The notes under the pieces: model-generated
The model's input: only the letters and a program-made list of their open reading frames with translations
Database searches by the model: none
Told to the model about the DNA's origin: nothing
Assembly: GCA_913050645.1 (NCBI GenBank)
Contig: CAJXAG010000011.1
Span: 1-24,857 of the forward strand
Source: an uncultured bacterium
Lineage (GTDB): Bacteria > Patescibacteriota > Minisyncoccia > Phycocordibacterales > UBA918
Reading direction: 5' to 3'
DNA: 24,857 nt
Shown here: positions 12,784 through 19,896 of the stretch, in pieces
Layout of the letters: the number at the start of each line of letters is the position of its first letter
Numbering within the stretch: the first letter of the stretch is position 1
Position numbers and translations under genes: made by a program

Positions 12784-13761
12784 ATGGAAGACGCACTCAA
12801 AACCAAACTGACTGGGCTAGGCCTCTCAGAGGAACAGATCGGTAAACTCGAAGCTGAAGGTGTAAAAGCCGAAGCTGATATGCTGATGCTCTCTGCTGCT
12901 GAAGTGAAGGCAGTCACTGGCTGTGGCTTGGTTGTTTCCAAGCAGGTCGTTGCTGCATTCAAACCAGAAGCAGAAGTTGCTGATCCGAGCGCTGAGATCG
13001 GCGAGGACGGTAAGCCAACGCAAGCACAAATCAATGGTCTTGCAGGCGAGCTTGGTGTCGACTCAAACTTGGTGACCATGATGATGTTGGGTAACGCCGC
13101 AGGCGGTGCCGGCATGGACATGGATCTCTCTGGCATGGTGCCAATCAGCGGTATCGTCAGTGGCTATAACCCGAAGGTGCGGAACATGTTCCTGATGATG
13201 ATGGGACAGTTTGAGCGTCGGTTGGGCGTACCACTTGTCGTTATCAATGACGACGGCAGCGTGAACAAGCCGTTGACAGTCGAGTATATCGAAGGGTTGG
13301 AAGAAGGTCGCGAGGCGGCTGAAAACAACATCTACTTCGATGAGACCGGACAGCCTTATGAGGTCATCAAGGTTGGTGTGGATGCACAAAGCGTCTACGA
13401 TGCTGACCCACTGAAGCCGACCAAGGCGCTGCAGAAAAACGGTATGGGCACCGGTCGCATCAACTGGAAAGGCGTACCGCTTGAGGTTCGTCAGGTTGCA
13501 TTCTATGCAGCGAACCAGACCGGCGAGATCGACCCCGCCAATGATGCACATCTGACTTGGTTGCGTGATCATGTGAAGAAAGACGCAAGGCGTCTGGTCT
13601 TCCACGGTCAGGCACCACGTGCTATTTCCGAATACAATGAAGCGTATCGGACTGGTTCGCTTCCGATGCTTCGGGTCATGCTCTCGCGTGGTCCACGTCG
13701 GAAAGAAACCATGCCGCGTCGTCGGAAAGCGGGACTCGGTCAGGGTCTCCCTGCTGAATAA
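12784..13761 (+). CDS. Unknown protein with a SAM/HhH-like N-terminal domain
   Basis: A 325-residue protein. Residues 1-60 read like a small helical SAM or helix-hairpin-helix domain (LTGLGLSEEQIGKLEAEGV, then LSAAEVKAVTGCGLVVSKQ), which often mediates protein or nucleic-acid contacts. A Gly/Met-rich stretch follows (MMMLGNAAGGAGMDMDLSG, about 99-117), then a mixed domain up to about 285 with no family I know. The C-terminus is strongly basic (RGPRRKETMPRRRKAGLGQG) and could bind RNA or DNA. AAAGGAG lies before the ATG. It is the last gene of the kinase-vWA-PurA-like operon, followed by two terminators. Confidence 0.6.
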   Translation: MEDALKTKLTGLGLSEEQIGKLEAEGVKAEADMLMLSAAEVKAVTGCGLVVSKQVVAAFKPEAEVADPSAEIGEDGKPTQAQINGLAGELGVDSNLVTMMMLGNAAGGAGMDMDLSGMVPISGIVSGYNPKVRNMFLMMMGQFERRLGVPLVVINDDGSVNKPLTVEYIEGLEEGREAAENNIYFDETGQPYEVIKVGVDAQSVYDADPLKPTKALQKNGMGTGRINWKGVPLEVRQVAFYAANQTGEIDPANDAHLTWLRDHVKKDARRLVFHGQAPRAISEYNEAYRTGSLPMLRVMLSRGPRRKETMPRRRKAGLGQGLPAE

Positions 13762-13782
13762 GCTCCAAGCTCTTACAAAAAC

Positions 13783-13815
13783 AGACCAGGCGAAACTCGC
13801 CTGGTCTTTATTTTA
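13783..13815 (+). terminator. Terminator of the kinase-vWA operon
   Basis: AGACCAGGCGA (13783-13793) pairs with TCGCCTGGTCT (13797-13807), followed by TTATTTT. Confidence 0.88.
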
Positions 13816-13826
13816 CCTACAGAAGA

Positions 13827-13854
13827 AAAACCGAAGCGCGAACGCTTCGGTTTT
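13827..13854. terminator. Bidirectional terminator between convergent genes
   Basis: AAAACCGAAGCG (13827-13838) pairs with CGCTTCGGTTTT (13843-13854). T-rich tracts on both sides let it end the minus-strand nucleotidyltransferase transcript and back up the plus-strand one. Confidence 0.85.
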
Positions 13855-13863
13855 GTTATTGGT

Positions 13864-15651
13864 TCAATCGCTTGATTGACCTAGGTTGGGCAAGAACACT
13901 TTGCTTAGATAGAGCTCTGTAGCTATCCGTCTAAAGCGAGGGTCATAGAAGGCTGTATTGCCATCAATTGCCACGCCGGCAGGTGTATCTACAGGACTCA
14001 GGATGGGGAAGAATCGCTCGAACCCTTTATGCAACAATCGATAGAGTATCGTGTCGCGCTCAAGTTCTTCAAGCCAACGATCACGAAGTGACCATCCATC
14101 AAGCTCTTGCGCAGGTGCAAATAGATATGGTGTCAGAAGATTATGACGCAGGTGCGTCACTATTTCTTCATCGCCTATCCATGCGCCACCGAGAAGAATA
14201 TGTGCCCAGGTAGGTATTTGTTGTGTACCTGCTGCTTGCGTATTGTGTGTAATAGACAGGTGCCCACTTTTTTCCTGCAGCCAAAACATAATTACACTGC
14301 CACCTATCCGCTGGTGGCGGAAAATGTGACGTAGTTTTTGTGCAATCATGTCTGATTCTGCTGCTGTTGCAGTGGGTTTAAGGAACACCGCTACATCCGC
14401 ATCAGCATCTCCAATACCATACCCTTTAAGTTGGGAACCAAGTATCAGCACTACAGGAAAGACACGTTCACCTACGTACTTGTCATCTGTAATGGCGTGT
14501 GCCATTGCACTAAGTTCTTCAGTCGACGGTATGAAGTACGGGAGGTTGTTTGAAAACGGTCCCGCAAGCTCCGGTACACGAACTTCCATACTCCGCAGTA
14601 CTGCATCATCTACAATCCCTTGCGCGTGCAAGTGGGTATAGAGTTTGGTACGTGCATCGGTAAGCTCTTGGTTATCAGTGACTGTTGTAAGCCACTGCCG
14701 ATGCTGCTTGTAGATACCTGCATCGACCATACTCGCCTGGCGCACAGCGTCAGTACATGCAATCTGCTCTTCTACAGACATTTCCCTTGGTAGAGAATGT
14801 GTCTTGTCTTGCAGAAGTACATCCGCCAGTTTTGCAGCTGCCTTTGCAATTGCATGCTGTCGTGCTGTTTTACGCAGCCATGCCGTACGTGACGGGGTGC
14901 TGTGTGACGGATTGAGCGTCGCACTTTCTGCAACTGCAGCACGTAGCTGTACACAAGTCTCTGCCACAGATGTAGCGTCGTTTGTGTGTGGTACGTGCGT
15001 ACTATGTGCACGTAGAACGTTGCAGACATCAGTAAAATTTTCCTTAAGAAGTGCATCGTCACTTTCTACAACAATAGCCTGTGCCTCAGACAAACTAATA
15101 TGTCCTGCGGCGATCAGTCCTGGAAGCAGATGTATTGCCTTAACCACACGCGGGTGGTCTTCGGTACGCAGTTCTGGTTCCAAGACGTTACCATCAACAA
15201 AGTTTGCACGCACTTCGTGTATCGTCAGCTGCTCTAGCCAGGCTGCACGAAATGCTTTTTGGAAGCGCTTTGATGCTTCGTTTGCTACTGGCGACTGTAG
15301 TACTACAGGAGCACTGAGCTCCAACGGCACGTACAGCACGATTCGACCATTTGCAGTCTCTCCTTCAAGATATGTTGCCAGCTGATGATAGAAATCACCA
15401 GCAGCAGATTCAGTAATTGAGCCAGAGCGTACACCTTCAGCAATTGAACTCCCAATAGGAAGTGTTGCAAAAAGTGTTTGTACAGCCGAAGTGACTGCGT
15501 GTTGCTTTTGACACTGTCTTTTGAATATTGGGTTAACCGACACATAGTCCGGCCACACAATATCGGCTGACACATGATCAAAAAATGATTCTCCAGCCGG
15601 GTTCGATACCACAGTAGGAGAAATGGTGCGTAATGTATGCGTCTGTTCCAT
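13864..15651 (-). CDS. Large protein with a minimal nucleotidyltransferase domain
   Basis: A 595-residue protein. Near residues 401-424 it has the polymerase-beta-type nucleotidyltransferase core: LILGSQLKGYGIGD followed by DADVAVFL, giving the Gly-Ser of helix N and the DxD metal pair. Such domains transfer a nucleotide monophosphate to proteins, RNA or small molecules. The 400-residue N-terminal part is mostly helical with no motif I recognise. The C-terminal part (520-595) has charged helices (LRDRWLEELERDTILYRLL). No membrane segments. AAAGGAG precedes the ATG. It has its own double promoter with the shared TTGACACTAA element and a long leader hairpin, so it probably belongs to the same regulon as the NAD and kinase-vWA operons. 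Confidence 0.7.
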   Translation of the reverse strand: MEQTHTLRTISPTVVSNPAGESFFDHVSADIVWPDYVSVNPIFKRQCQKQHAVTSAVQTLFATLPIGSSIAEGVRSGSITESAAGDFYHQLATYLEGETANGRIVLYVPLELSAPVVLQSPVANEASKRFQKAFRAAWLEQLTIHEVRANFVDGNVLEPELRTEDHPRVVKAIHLLPGLIAAGHISLSEAQAIVVESDDALLKENFTDVCNVLRAHSTHVPHTNDATSVAETCVQLRAAVAESATLNPSHSTPSRTAWLRKTARQHAIAKAAAKLADVLLQDKTHSLPREMSVEEQIACTDAVRQASMVDAGIYKQHRQWLTTVTDNQELTDARTKLYTHLHAQGIVDDAVLRSMEVRVPELAGPFSNNLPYFIPSTEELSAMAHAITDDKYVGERVFPVVLILGSQLKGYGIGDADADVAVFLKPTATAAESDMIAQKLRHIFRHQRIGGSVIMFWLQEKSGHLSITHNTQAAGTQQIPTWAHILLGGAWIGDEEIVTHLRHNLLTPYLFAPAQELDGWSLRDRWLEELERDTILYRLLHKGFERFFPILSPVDTPAGVAIDGNTAFYDPRFRRIATELYLSKVFLPNLGQSSD

Positions 15652-15686
15652 CGGTTTCTCCTTTGGTTATCAATGAACTACCCAGC

Positions 15687-15745
15687 TTCTTGCTGAGGTA
15701 GGACGCCTCGAGCGTTAACCTCAAGACGCGCTATCTCAGCAAGAA
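15687..15745 (-). ncRNA. Long leader hairpin of the nucleotidyltransferase gene
   Basis: An 11-bp outer stem (15687-15697 with 15735-15745) encloses a second stem of about 10 bp with several G-U pairs. It lies in the roughly 150-base 5' leader, some 35 bases before the start codon. On the mRNA it is followed by GTTCATTGATAACC, a weak boxA relative, then AAAGGAG. No T run follows. Confidence 0.55.
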
Positions 15746-15813
15746 AGGAAGGGGACACTCTGTCTCATAGCATGTTTGTGCAATGGAACACAATGCTCTT
15801 ATATCTGGTATCT

Positions 15814-15842
15814 ATAGTACGCGTAACATGACTTAGTGTCAA
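15814..15842 (-). promoter_or_regulatory. Proximal promoter of the nucleotidyltransferase gene
   Basis: On the minus strand TTGACA (15842-15837) and TACTAT (15819-15814) are 17 bases apart. The -35 box is part of TTGACACTAA, within the 23-base element (15854-15832) shared with 9196-9218. Confidence 0.75.
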
Positions 15843-15852
15843 TACTACAATA

Positions 15853-15881
15853 AGATAAGAAACAATATGACACTGTGTCAA
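15853..15881 (-). promoter_or_regulatory. Distal tandem promoter and TGACAC/GTGTCA operator
   Basis: A second minus-strand pair, TTGACA (15881-15876) and TTATCT (15858-15853), is 17 bases apart. It overlaps a perfect dyad, TGACAC-T-GTGTCA (15868-15880), the most complete palindrome of the shared operator motif. Confidence 0.55.
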
Positions 15882-15895
15882 ATACATAATAAAAA

Positions 15896-15928
15896 GTCCG
15901 CAGCATTGTGCTGCGGACGTTTTGTTTT
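15896..15928. terminator. Bidirectional terminator in the 15.65-16.03 kb gap
   Basis: GTCCGCAGCA (15896-15905) pairs with TGCTGCGGAC (15909-15918). GTTTTGTTTT follows on the plus strand and TTTTTATT on the minus strand. No annotated gene ends here. It may insulate the tandem promoters, or end an unseen small RNA. The rest of this 374-base gap holds the promoters and leader hairpin listed separately. Confidence 0.75.
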
Positions 15929-15987
15929 GGTATGGAGAATATCCCTTTGCTCTAGAGGTTTTTAGAAGTATGTACGAGCGTTACACT

Positions 15988-16016
15988 TTGACAGTGGCGG
16001 GTGAATAGAGAATAAT
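15988..16016 (+). promoter_or_regulatory. Strong promoter giving a nearly leaderless mRNA
   Basis: TTGACA (15988-15993) and AATAAT (16011-16016) are 17 bases apart. The expected start is at about 16023, only some 3 bases before the ATG at 16026. Confidence 0.75.
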
Positions 16017-16025
16017 AAAAAGACT

Positions 16026-16094
16026 ATGGCAAAAGGTAACGACCGAAAAAAAGAAAAGAAGAAACCAAAGAAAGACAAGAAGGTAAAAGGGTAG
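16026..16094 (+). CDS. Tiny Lys-rich protein (22 residues)
   Basis: The peptide begins MAKGNDRKKEKKKPKK and is over half lysine. Short proteins of the form GN-R-KE-KKPKK occur in many bacteria as conserved hypotheticals; binding to RNA or ribosomes is a fair guess from charge alone. It has a near-consensus promoter whose start point falls just before the ATG, no Shine-Dalgarno site and an excellent terminator 20 bases after the stop. That is the complete layout of a one-gene transcription unit, which argues that this very short frame is real. Confidence 0.7.
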   Translation: MAKGNDRKKEKKKPKKDKKVKG

Positions 16095-16112
16095 TTACCT
16101 CAGAAGGTAAAA

Positions 16113-16147
16113 AAGAATCACCGCTGTAAAGCGGTGATTCTTTTTTT
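16113..16147 (+). terminator. Terminator after the tiny Lys-rich gene
   Basis: AAGAATCACCGCT (16113-16125) pairs with AGCGGTGATTCTT, loop GTAA, followed by a run of T to 16147. Confidence 0.92.
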
Positions 16148-16161
16148 ATTCCCCACAAATA

Positions 16162-16301
16162 CCCCGCGGCGTAAGCCCGGGGATGGATGGAGTTTGCCTA
16201 TCGTGACAGCAATAGGTGTTACGTAGCAAGCTACGTAACATGGTGAGATACCCCGAACGTAAGCTCGTGGGAACTTCATTGCAAGATTGTGTTGTTCGGG
16301 T
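16162..16301 (+). ncRNA. Structured region with two GUAA-capped hairpins upstream of the HD gene
   Basis: Hairpin A (16162-16182) is CCCCG-C-GGC, loop GTAA, GCC-CGGGG. A weak stem CCTAT/ATAGG follows (16197-16216), then a 10-bp stem GTTACGTAGC/GCTACGTAAC (16218-16239). Hairpin C (16251-16271) also has a GTAA loop closed by C-G. CCCGAAC (16252-16258), the 5' arm of hairpin C, is also complementary to GTTCGGG (16295-16301), so two folds compete. A leader or small RNA is possible. However, a promoter at 16280-16307 would leave most of this outside the HD mRNA. Confidence 0.45.
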
Positions 16302-16307
16302 AGTATT
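16280..16307 (+). promoter_or_regulatory. Candidate promoter of the HD gene
   Basis: TTGCAA (16280-16285) and TAGTAT (16302-16307) are 16 bases apart. Transcription would start at about 16314, directly before the boxA-like GTTCTTTAACTC. Confidence 0.45.
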
Positions 16308-16315
16308 GCAGACAG

Positions 16316-16325
16316 TTCTTTAACT
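16316..16325 (+). promoter_or_regulatory. boxA-like sequence before the HD gene
   Basis: GTTCTTTAAC matches the E. coli rrn boxA core (CTCTTTAACA) well and lies 10 bases before AAAGGAG. Confidence 0.45.
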
Positions 16326-16346
16326 CAAAAAGAAAGGAGTACACGT

Positions 16347-16943
16347 ATGTACCCATATCACTCCATGGAAGAACGTATCGTGATGCATACCAACAATCCT
16401 ACACAAGGACGTATTCTGCACATGATTGATGAGAATCGCGAACGGTTCAAATTAACCTGGGGATCGGTCCATAATCATCAAGCTTGGGCTGGCGGTTGGT
16501 AGGATCACTACACTGATGGTCTCAATATTGTCTGCATGCTCTACGAAACATTGTCGCTGTGCCGGCCTTTACCGTTTGAAAGTGAAGACGCGGTTATTGC
16601 ATTTTTTGCACACGATATCGAAAAGCCGTGGAAGTATGATGTAGATGCTGACGGTGTGCGACACCACAAACCTAACTTTGTTACCAAAGACGATGCAAAT
16701 GACTTCCGTGATGCCAAGCTACGCGAATATGGCATTGTACTGACACCGCTTCAGGCAAACGGCATGGAGTATGCAGAAGGGGAGATTGGTGATAAGTACA
16801 GTAACCGTAATCGAAACGCATCTGAGCTTGCGGCACTGGTGCATATGGCTGATCACTGCAGTGCACGACTTTGGCACGATTATCCCGCCAAAGAAAATGA
16901 TCCTTGGCAGGGTGCACGACGTGTACAGTCTTCAGTATTGTAA
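16347..16943 (+). pseudogene. HD-domain phosphohydrolase interrupted by an in-frame TAG
   Basis: The frame opens at 16347 with AAAGGAG upstream, reads GSVHNHQAWAGGW, hits TAG at 16500-16502, then continues in the same frame as DHYTDGLNIVCMLYETLS to the TAA at 16941-16943, 198 codons in all before the stop. The two halves together give the HD-domain metal ligands: HNH and DH around the stop, AHDIEKPW, and HMADH near the end. HD proteins hydrolyse phosphate esters of nucleotides. The TAG falls inside the conserved GG(Y/W)xDH segment, so a full protein needs readthrough or suppression. Other genes here (fusA, the kinase-like gene, the tiny Lys-rich gene) end in TAG, so TAG is a normal stop in this genome. 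A point mutation or sequencing error is the simplest reading. The part after the stop could restart at 16536. Confidence 0.7.
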
Positions 16944-16952
16944 AAAAGAAAA

Positions 16953-16986
16953 GGCTGGTCCCGATAGGGACCAGCCGGTTTTTTAA
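16953..16986. terminator. Bidirectional terminator between the HD and acyltransferase genes
   Basis: GGCTGGTCCC (16953-16962) pairs with GGGACCAGCC (16967-16976), loop GATA, followed by GGTTTTTT on the plus strand and TTTTCTTTTTT on the minus strand. Confidence 0.9.
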
Positions 16987-18254
16987 TCAAAGAATGGATT
17001 TTTATATATTACACCTGCATGTTTTGCTTCCGCATGAAGCACCAGGCGATCCAGCTCTTGCTGCATCCTGCTGCGAAGCATCTCAGTGCCGATTGTTTCA
17101 GCGCGCGCTGCATACTCACAGGAGAGCTCATGCATTGCAATCGGCGGTGCATGTCTGAGGTAAACTTTTTTCGGTCCAACCGGACGCGGTACATATGCAT
17201 GTAGTGAATCACGAAATGTTCCCATGCAGTATGTACTGCGGATGCGCTTTTGATGTTCTGCAACTTCCTCTTGGGTGAGAAACTCGCGCTGGTACATGTA
17301 TGGACCCAGATCATAAATGTTTTTGAGCGTGACCTGCGCTTGTGTAATGCGCTTGAACTGTGGGTCGCTCGAATTGTGTTGGCGAATCCAATGCTTCAGC
17401 ATACGCGCAAGTTCCCCTTTCGGAGCATTACCAGCCTCGGGTGTTATCTCCGCGGCGATATCGCGAATTGTCTCCATAAGAAGCTGAAGTTGATCGCGGA
17501 ATGAGTGCTTTGTTGAGTGGTACCCGAGCAATGCAGCGATTTCACGATCCAGTAGTTCACTATAGAATGCGAATACGCGTTCAGCAGGGTCACCAGTTAC
17601 ATCGGTTTGCAGCTCCAGACGACCTGCAATGTATGCCTGTTCCCGAAGCAGTCCAGTTTTGACGTCTTTAGTAAACATCATCTTTGAGACAATAGGAATC
17701 ACCCAGGACTGTTTGACCTCATCTGCACATTCATACGCACTTTGTGCCATAGAAGCAGCACCGGTAAACAGGTCGGTCACATAGTTGCTGTGCCAACCGA
17801 CACGGCCTTCAGGGTGCAGCAGTACACCGTGACCTTTCTGCGCCCACGATATTGAGTAGTCACGTGCTTCACGTGTTTTTCCTGGGACAACGGCGATGAG
17901 GTTGTTTGCAAGCCAGAATCGCTGCATTGCGCCCCCCATGCCATTGACCACATGTCCTGCAGCAAAACTTGCGGCACGTGGCGCGACCATGCTCAGGAGC
18001 TTTTTGTCGACCATCCAATCATGAAAGAATGTTGGGTGGTTTGGTGCAAAAAATGTTGCCTGCCCAGGCCCGACATGTCGAGAAAGTGTGGCGATGGTTT
18101 GTTCAGGTATATCAACTGCCACAATACGCGTTAGTGGCCGAAAGCCATACAGGTGCTTCAGTCCACGCATGCCACCAACAATGAATGTATTATTGATATG
18201 TGTCATCAGATGCGTCACGGTAGGGTTTGGACGCGGAAGTGCAAATGTTGCCAT
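16983..18254 (-). CDS. PlsC-like acyltransferase family protein
   Basis: A 423-residue protein resembling glycerolphosphate acyltransferases. The first motif is APNHPTFFHD (70-79); it has His and Asp six apart where HX4D would be five, so the match is imperfect. LLHPEGRVGW (145-154) fits the FPEGxR substrate-binding block, and RFWLANNLIAVVPG fits the middle block. The C-terminal 200 residues are helical and charged and not part of the usual family length. No clear signal peptide or membrane helix. GGAGG lies at good spacing before the ATG. It is the last gene of a minus-strand run with the spermidine-synthase-like and MerT-like genes. A role in lipid acylation is likely; the substrate is unknown. 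Confidence 0.65.
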   Translation of the reverse strand: MATFALPRPNPTVTHLMTHINNTFIVGGMRGLKHLYGFRPLTRIVAVDIPEQTIATLSRHVGPGQATFFAPNHPTFFHDWMVDKKLLSMVAPRAASFAAGHVVNGMGGAMQRFWLANNLIAVVPGKTREARDYSISWAQKGHGVLLHPEGRVGWHSNYVTDLFTGAASMAQSAYECADEVKQSWVIPIVSKMMFTKDVKTGLLREQAYIAGRLELQTDVTGDPAERVFAFYSELLDREIAALLGYHSTKHSFRDQLQLLMETIRDIAAEITPEAGNAPKGELARMLKHWIRQHNSSDPQFKRITQAQVTLKNIYDLGPYMYQREFLTQEEVAEHQKRIRSTYCMGTFRDSLHAYVPRPVGPKKVYLRHAPPIAMHELSCEYAARAETIGTEMLRSRMQQELDRLVLHAEAKHAGVIYKNPFFD

Positions 18255-18321
18255 CAGTGTTCCTCCAATTGTATTGTACTTCTGTTGCGAACAATACTAC
18301 GTTTTCTTCTTTTGTACAGAC

Positions 18322-19833
18322 TTATCGCTGTTTTGCCATGAGTTTTTCAACGGGTGCAAAATCGTCAGTCAGCAGGTACTCTTTTGTGAAGTCATAGGTC
18401 GTGAGGTCAAGCTCCATATCTTCAAATGTTGGATTTTGTCCTGACCTGAAAGTGAGGGCGTCTGGAAATTGGAGTGGCGTGTCGCTATTGCGAGAGACGA
18501 CCATAATGTTCTGAAATTTTGTGGTGCGTGGTGGTCTGACCATAAAGGCCCTGGTGTTCGGGAACACTGCAGAGATCGTTTTGAAAACTGATCCAGTAAG
18601 TGATGGTTGTGGCCCCTGTGGCACACCGGCATAATTCAGTAGAAGCACACCCTCAGGTGTGAGGCGTTCTTGCAGAATCTTATAGTACTCATAGGTGGTT
18701 AGGTGAAAGGGAGCGGCCATACTGGTGCTAAAGAGGTCTGCAAAAATGACATCATATTTTTTGTCGGAGCGATTAAGAAATACACGAGCGTCTTCCGTGT
18801 AGTTTGTGATACGAGATATGTCGGATAGATCAAAGTATTCTTGTGCTAGTTCAAACAGGACCGGCTCAATCTCCACTACATCCACCGTTATGTTGGGGTC
18901 ATGCTCTACTACCGTACGTGGGATGGTGTATGCACCACCTCCAAGCATGAGCATAGACTTTGCGTCAGGTACGAGTTTTGGGTACAGTAGTGCAAATTGT
19001 GTGTAGTCGAACACAAGGTCTTTGTTGTTAAGAAAGATTGCAGAAGAACTGTTTGTATCACGATTTAAAATACGGCCAGGCTGGCCGTAGATATCAATGT
19101 CACGAATGGCAATAGAGCTGTATATGCCATCGTTGCGATACGCATACTGCGCGTCCCGTGTTTGTATCAGAAGATATAAAAAGCTACCAAATACTACAAC
19201 AATACTTAAGACACTGACCATCCACTTCTTGCGTAGCGGCTGATCTAAAAACAATGGCGTTACCACACCGACACCGACAAGCACGATACTTGTGAGTATG
19301 ATTGAAAGCTCTACACCAAGTGTGGGGATCAAGTAAAAACCACTTGCAATACTGCCGACGATACTTCCAAGCGTCCCCCAGAAGAAAGTCTTACCGACAA
19401 CGCTGCCTATTTCTGTACCTGGTGTGTGTATTGATTGAATTTTGATAATGTATGGTGAAACAATACCAAGTAGGAATGCAGGGAGAAAGAAAAGACCAAA
19501 GCTAAAGATCAGTGGACCAATTGAAACAGGGAAGATACGACTGAATGCTGGCAGCATTGTTACCGCTGCAAGCAGTAACGCAAGCACCAAGAGTCCTGAG
19601 AAGGCAATGAGGCCATACAGTTCATCAAGTGAGTGTTTCTGATCTGCTCGTTTGCCACCGTACCAGTATCCGATACTCAATGCCGCAAGAATGACCGTCA
19701 GTACACTTGAAAAAACATACAGTGCAGAGCCGTAGTATGGCGCAAGTATACGCACCGCTGCTACTTCAAGCACGAGTACTGCAGCGCCGGTAAGAAAAAC
19801 GGTGCCAAAAAGGTATCGGTTGAGATTGTGCAT
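18322..19833 (-). CDS. Membrane protein fused to a spermidine-synthase-like domain
   Basis: A 503-residue fusion. The first 225 residues hold about seven membrane helices, with AAVRILAPYYG and GYWYGGKRAD in the loops as in related fused proteins. Residues 235-480 form a Rossmann methyltransferase fold like spermidine synthase: LGGGAYTIPR (297-306), VEIEPVLFELAQEYF with the acidic end of the second strand, and YDVIFADLFS. The usual GGGDG motif is GGGAY here, so polyamine synthesis is doubtful. Such fusions are frequent in CPR genomes and their function is unknown. No Shine-Dalgarno site is visible, and TACCAT seven bases before the ATG could be the -10 box of a leaderless transcript. Confidence 0.8.
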   Translation of the reverse strand: MHNLNRYLFGTVFLTGAAVLVLEVAAVRILAPYYGSALYVFSSVLTVILAALSIGYWYGGKRADQKHSLDELYGLIAFSGLLVLALLLAAVTMLPAFSRIFPVSIGPLIFSFGLFFLPAFLLGIVSPYIIKIQSIHTPGTEIGSVVGKTFFWGTLGSIVGSIASGFYLIPTLGVELSIILTSIVLVGVGVVTPLFLDQPLRKKWMVSVLSIVVVFGSFLYLLIQTRDAQYAYRNDGIYSSIAIRDIDIYGQPGRILNRDTNSSSAIFLNNKDLVFDYTQFALLYPKLVPDAKSMLMLGGGAYTIPRTVVEHDPNITVDVVEIEPVLFELAQEYFDLSDISRITNYTEDARVFLNRSDKKYDVIFADLFSTSMAAPFHLTTYEYYKILQERLTPEGVLLLNYAGVPQGPQPSLTGSVFKTISAVFPNTRAFMVRPPRTTKFQNIMVVSRNSDTPLQFPDALTFRSGQNPTFEDMELDLTTYDFTKEYLLTDDFAPVEKLMAKQR

Positions 19834-19896
19834 ATGTGCAATGGTAACAGATGCCCTTGTTTTGCATACTGGACAGCATGCATGATATGCGGAGTG

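Noticed and set aside
14804..15385. 193-codon plus-strand frame opposite the nucleotidyltransferase gene
   Set aside because: A Ser/Cys/Arg-rich antisense shadow of a long gene with a clear nucleotidyltransferase motif.
16500..16502. Genome-wide reassignment of TAG
   Set aside because: fusA, the kinase-like gene and the tiny Lys-rich gene all end at TAG in sensible places.
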